Assembly: GCA_934777435.1 (NCBI GenBank)
Contig: CAKVNK010000002.1
Coordinates: forward strand, 186,001-250,000
Length of the DNA: 64,000 bases
Direction: 5' to 3'
Source of the DNA: an uncultured Clostridia bacterium
GTDB taxonomy: Bacteria > Bacillota > Clostridia > Christensenellales > UBA1242
The notes under the pieces are model-generated. The model worked only from the letters and a program-made list of their open reading frames with translations, ran no database searches and had not been told where the DNA came from. Below are positions 61,925 through 64,000 of this stretch, one piece after another (within the stretch, counting starts at the first letter, position 1; each line of letters starts with the position of its first letter). Both the position numbers and the translations under genes were made by a program.

Positions 61925-62398
61925 TATCTCTTTTTTAAAAAATATTAAATTATTTTTTTCTTCTATCTGTTTAAAACCTAATTTTTTGTAAAAGCCTATA
62001 GCAACATCATTTTGTTTTATACATTTTAAATTTATAGTGCAGTTTTTAAGTTTGTTTGTTGCCCAGCCTTCAACTGATTCGATTAATAATTTTCCGATAG
62101 ATTTACCCCTAAAAGCATTTTCAATATATAAGTTCATAATCACAATGTTGCCATAATTAGATTGAGATTGGTTGCTGATATAAGCCATAATATATCCGAT
62201 TGGTGTGTTTAAATTTTTTGCAATAAAAATAACACAATCTTCTTTATTTAAAGTGTTTTCATAAAAATGTTCAATCTTTTTATCGGCCTTGATCGTTGGT
62301 GAAAGGGTAGCCTCAAATTTAATTAATCTTTCAAGCATTTTGTTGCAATCTATACACTCTGAAATGGTGTCAACTTTTTTTATTTCAATATCTTTCAT
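61922..62398 (-). CDS. GNAT-family N-acetyltransferase
   Basis: 158 residues. Acetyl-CoA-dependent acyltransferase fold: VIFIAKNLNTPIGYIMAYIS (beta 2-3), IVIMNLYIENAFRGKSIGKLLIES (motif A with RGKSIGK as the pyrophosphate-binding loop), and NDVAIGFYKKLGFKQIEEKNNLIFFKKE (motif B). Substrate unknown. The start at 62398 follows -10 TATCAT by 6 nt, with TTGACT 18 bp upstream and no ribosome site: leaderless. Confidence 0.9.
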   Translation of the reverse strand: MKDIEIKKVDTISECIDCNKMLERLIKFEATLSPTIKADKKIEHFYENTLNKEDCVIFIAKNLNTPIGYIMAYISNQSQSNYGNIVIMNLYIENAFRGKSIGKLLIESVEGWATNKLKNCTINLKCIKQNDVAIGFYKKLGFKQIEEKNNLIFFKKEI

Positions 62399-62404
62399 AA
62401 TAAA

Positions 62405-62434
62405 ATGATAGCAGATTTGAAAATTTAAAGTCAA
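62405..62434 (-). promoter_or_regulatory. GNAT promoter, leaderless type
   Basis: Minus-strand TTGACT (plus 62429-62434), 18 bp, TATCAT (plus 62405-62410), then 6 nt, then ATG. Confidence 0.8.
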
Positions 62435-62466
62435 ATATCATTCAACTAAATTGCAATTATATATAA

Positions 62467-62497
62467 AAAGGGCGGTGATTAAATCACACGCCCCATA
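62467..62497 (-). terminator. Terminator overlapping the XRE gene end
   Basis: GGGCG plus GTGATT on the left pair with AATCAC plus CGCCC on the right; minus-strand T-run follows. The TAA stop (62479-62481) is in the hairpin. Confidence 0.75.
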
Positions 62498-62898
62498 AGT
62501 TCGTCCATTGATATGTTTAAATAGTCCGCTATTTTTATTAGGTTTGAAACACTTGGCTTTACACCTTGGTTAAACCATCTAACCTTATAACTGTTGCTTA
62601 ATTTGCAATCTTTAAATAATTTATATTTTGTTATATCTTTTTCTTTTAATATCTCTTTTAAATGTTCACTAAAAGACATTAATTTTTTAGTGTGACACTC
62701 TGTATCATCATCTGTGCGAGATAAAATATAATCAACACTATAACCAAAATAATCGGCAAATTTTATCAAATTGTCAAAACTGGGCATAGAGTTGCCATTT
62801 CGCCAGTCGTAAATAATTGTTTTATCAATTTGTAACTGGTTGGCAATTTCATAACACCTATTGTCGTCAGCATCTAAAAGCTCTTTTATTCTATTCAT
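62479..62898 (-). CDS. Double-HTH XRE-family regulator
   Basis: 139 residues with two Cro/CI-type helix-turn-helix domains in tandem: residues 3-58 (IKELLDADDNRCYEIANQLQIDKTIIYDWRNGNSMPSFDNLIKFADYFGYSVDYIL) and 76-137 (LKEILKEKDITKYKLFKDCKLS, then VRWFNQGVKPSVSNLIKIADYLNISMDELM). No sensor domain. No ribosome site; an AT-rich -10-like element ends 4-6 nt before ATG. Four TTGTACAA-type palindromes lie in the 280-bp region between this gene and the divergent Rho-like gene, so it is the best local candidate for the factor that binds them. Confidence 0.9.
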   Translation of the reverse strand: MNRIKELLDADDNRCYEIANQLQIDKTIIYDWRNGNSMPSFDNLIKFADYFGYSVDYILSRTDDDTECHTKKLMSFSEHLKEILKEKDITKYKLFKDCKLSNSYKVRWFNQGVKPSVSNLIKIADYLNISMDELMGRVI

Positions 62899-62994
62899 AT
62901 CAATAATATGGTCTGTTTTTCCAAAAAAAATTTATTTTTTGGTTAAACGCACTCTATTTTTGTTGACAATGATTTTTGATATGTTTATATTTAT

Positions 62995-63173
62995 TATTGT
63001 ACAAAAATGTTTTTGTACATATTTAATTGCTGGTTTTTTTTAGTTTAGCAAAATATAGTGTAAAGGGGGAATTATAAGTATTATTTTATTGTACAAAATT
63101 GATTTTTGGCTTTCGCTTGTTGATTTTGTTTTGTACAAAAATACTTTACTTTAAAAATCGGTTATGATACAAT
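62995..63173. promoter_or_regulatory. Regulatory region with four TTGTACAA palindromes and the Rho-like promoter
   Basis: Sites: TTGTACAA 62997-63004, TTGTACAT 63013-63020, TTGTACAA 63089-63096, and TTTTGTACAAAA 63129-63140. The last ends 4 bp before TTTACT (63145-63150), followed by 17 bp and TACAAT with TG extension (63168-63173). Confidence 0.75.
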
Positions 63174-63181
63174 TTAGATAT

Positions 63182-64000
63182 ATGACAAGGGACGAATTAA
63201 ACGATTTAAGCATTTTTGCTTTGCGTGAATTTGCACGTAGAACTGGTGTTTATGCACCTACAAGCAAAAAGAAAGAAGAATTAATTAATGACATTATTGA
63301 AATAAGTGAAGGGCGTAAACAACCACATATCGCTAAAACAAAACAAGGTAGACCCCCAAAAAATTATGGCTATCCTTTTGCAGATACTTTTATAGGTATG
63401 CCACAACAAGTTTTTCCAACAACTTTAAAACAAGACAGTCATTTTGTGTATGCTGAAAATTTAAAATCTGTTGCCGGATATGTTGAAATCGCAAACGGAA
63501 CAGAAGTGGTTTGGGCATTTATCAATCTTAAAATGGTGTGCTTTAACTTTGCCAAAAATGTGGCTGAAAATTATGGTTTAAGAACTGGTGACTTTGTGCA
63601 AGTTTCACTTGGGGGTGAAAACAACAATCAAGTTATAGAAATTTTGGCAATAAACAATTTGCCTGTTCAAAGTTTTAATCCAATGCGTATGATGTTCAAC
63701 CAAATTGAACACCAACCTAATTTTGAACCTATTGCATTTAATCAAGGTTTTGAAAATGTTAATGTTTGCAAAGGTGAAAGTGTTTATCTTTATGGTGCAA
63801 ACAATATGCAAAACTCTTTGGCTGTGGCTTCACTTTTAACTGCTTGCCAAGCAGATGTTAAAATTTATCTTAACATTTCTATTGTGGATAAAAACCGTTT
63901 TGTTCTTAACAGTTTGGCAGATTGTGAAGAATTTGTTATCAACTTTGCTGAAACCATTGATGATGCAAGGCGTGCCGTTGTGTTGGCTATTGAAAGGGCA
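63182..64000 (+). CDS. Rho-like protein with degenerate nucleotide-binding region (cut by window end)
   Basis: First 273 residues seen; the gene runs off the window. Residues 1-42 form a Rho_N helical domain (LNDLSIFALREFARRTGVYAPTSKKKEELINDII). There is a GRPPKNYGYP linker, a Rho-type RNA-binding OB region (about 95-160, with GLRTGDFVQV matching the Rho LRTGD motif), and the start of the ATPase domain. Where Rho has the Walker A loop (PPKAGKT) this protein has YGANNMQNS (204-212). The following block VKIYLNISIVDKN...EEFVINFAETIDDARRAVVLAIERA still aligns with Rho LLIDERPEEV...ASTFDEP...AELVIEKA. Likely RNA-binding but perhaps unable to hydrolyse ATP. Leaderless start. Confidence 0.75.
   Translation, partial: MTRDELNDLSIFALREFARRTGVYAPTSKKKEELINDIIEISEGRKQPHIAKTKQGRPPKNYGYPFADTFIGMPQQVFPTTLKQDSHFVYAENLKSVAGYVEIANGTEVVWAFINLKMVCFNFAKNVAENYGLRTGDFVQVSLGGENNNQVIEILAINNLPVQSFNPMRMMFNQIEHQPNFEPIAFNQGFENVNVCKGESVYLYGANNMQNSLAVASLLTACQADVKIYLNISIVDKNRFVLNSLADCEEFVINFAETIDDARRAVVLAIERA

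Noticed and set aside
63061..63090. Strong ribosome-site-like AAAGGGGGAATT without a following ATG.
   Set aside because: The next codons are ATA AGT ATT and no gene follows; perhaps a lost start, but nothing supports a protein.

Overview
The window is an AT-rich stretch of a Gram-positive, Firmicutes-type chromosome, with many genes using GTT, CTT, ATT and GCA codons. SpmA/SpmB (58.4-59.5 kb) and a stand-alone Spo0A C-terminal domain protein point to an endospore-forming, Clostridia-like lineage. SipW-type surface proteins, B-repeat surface giants and lipoproteins fit an uncultured gut or rumen bacterium. That placement is inference. No phage or plasmid genes and no tRNAs were seen.

Layout. 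0-12.6 kb is housekeeping: trpS, pgk-gpmI, secG, rnr, smpB, with small membrane proteins, an ArsR regulator, a carbohydrate-type lipoprotein and a decayed pyrophosphatase remnant. 12.8-26.1 kb holds a PIN-like two-gene unit, tmRNA, a short pyruvate kinase, TVP38 and FNT membrane proteins, an SPFH/zinc-ribbon pair, a PflX-type radical SAM protein, rpiB and mnmA. 26.5-46.6 kb is the surface region: two tandem genes for ~2,350-residue secreted proteins that share an identical 3.5-kb segment; a structured, probably RNA-coding spacer; a pair of convergent TasA/camelysin-like genes joined by a perfect 66-bp inverted repeat; a repeat array; and a lipoprotein. 46.7-57.3 kb returns to housekeeping (an RsmF-like methyltransferase, a patatin, a ComEC-like metallo-beta-lactamase protein, rplM-rpsI with a leader, tex) and ends in a third TasA-like gene. 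57.7-64.0 kb holds the Spo0A-C-like protein, spmAB, a metal permease, a MazF unit, a GNAT, a double-HTH XRE regulator and the start of a Rho-like protein whose Walker A region is degenerate.

Main observations. (1) The inverted TasA/camelysin pair has the layout of a DNA-inversion expression switch: one copy has a leader, ribosome site and full signal peptide, the other starts abruptly at the repeat, and inversion would exchange the bodies in frame. (2) A palindrome TTTTGTACAAAA lies 2-4 bp upstream of the -35 of three promoters (an unknown gene at 21.1 kb, the Spo0A-C-like gene and the Rho-like gene), suggesting a regulon, possibly of the neighbouring XRE protein. (3) About a dozen genes have a -10 element ending 5-8 nt before ATG and no Shine-Dalgarno, suggesting widespread leaderless mRNAs beside classical ribosome-site genes.

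All similarity calls were made by eye from motifs and remembered family patterns. No search or folding program was run.
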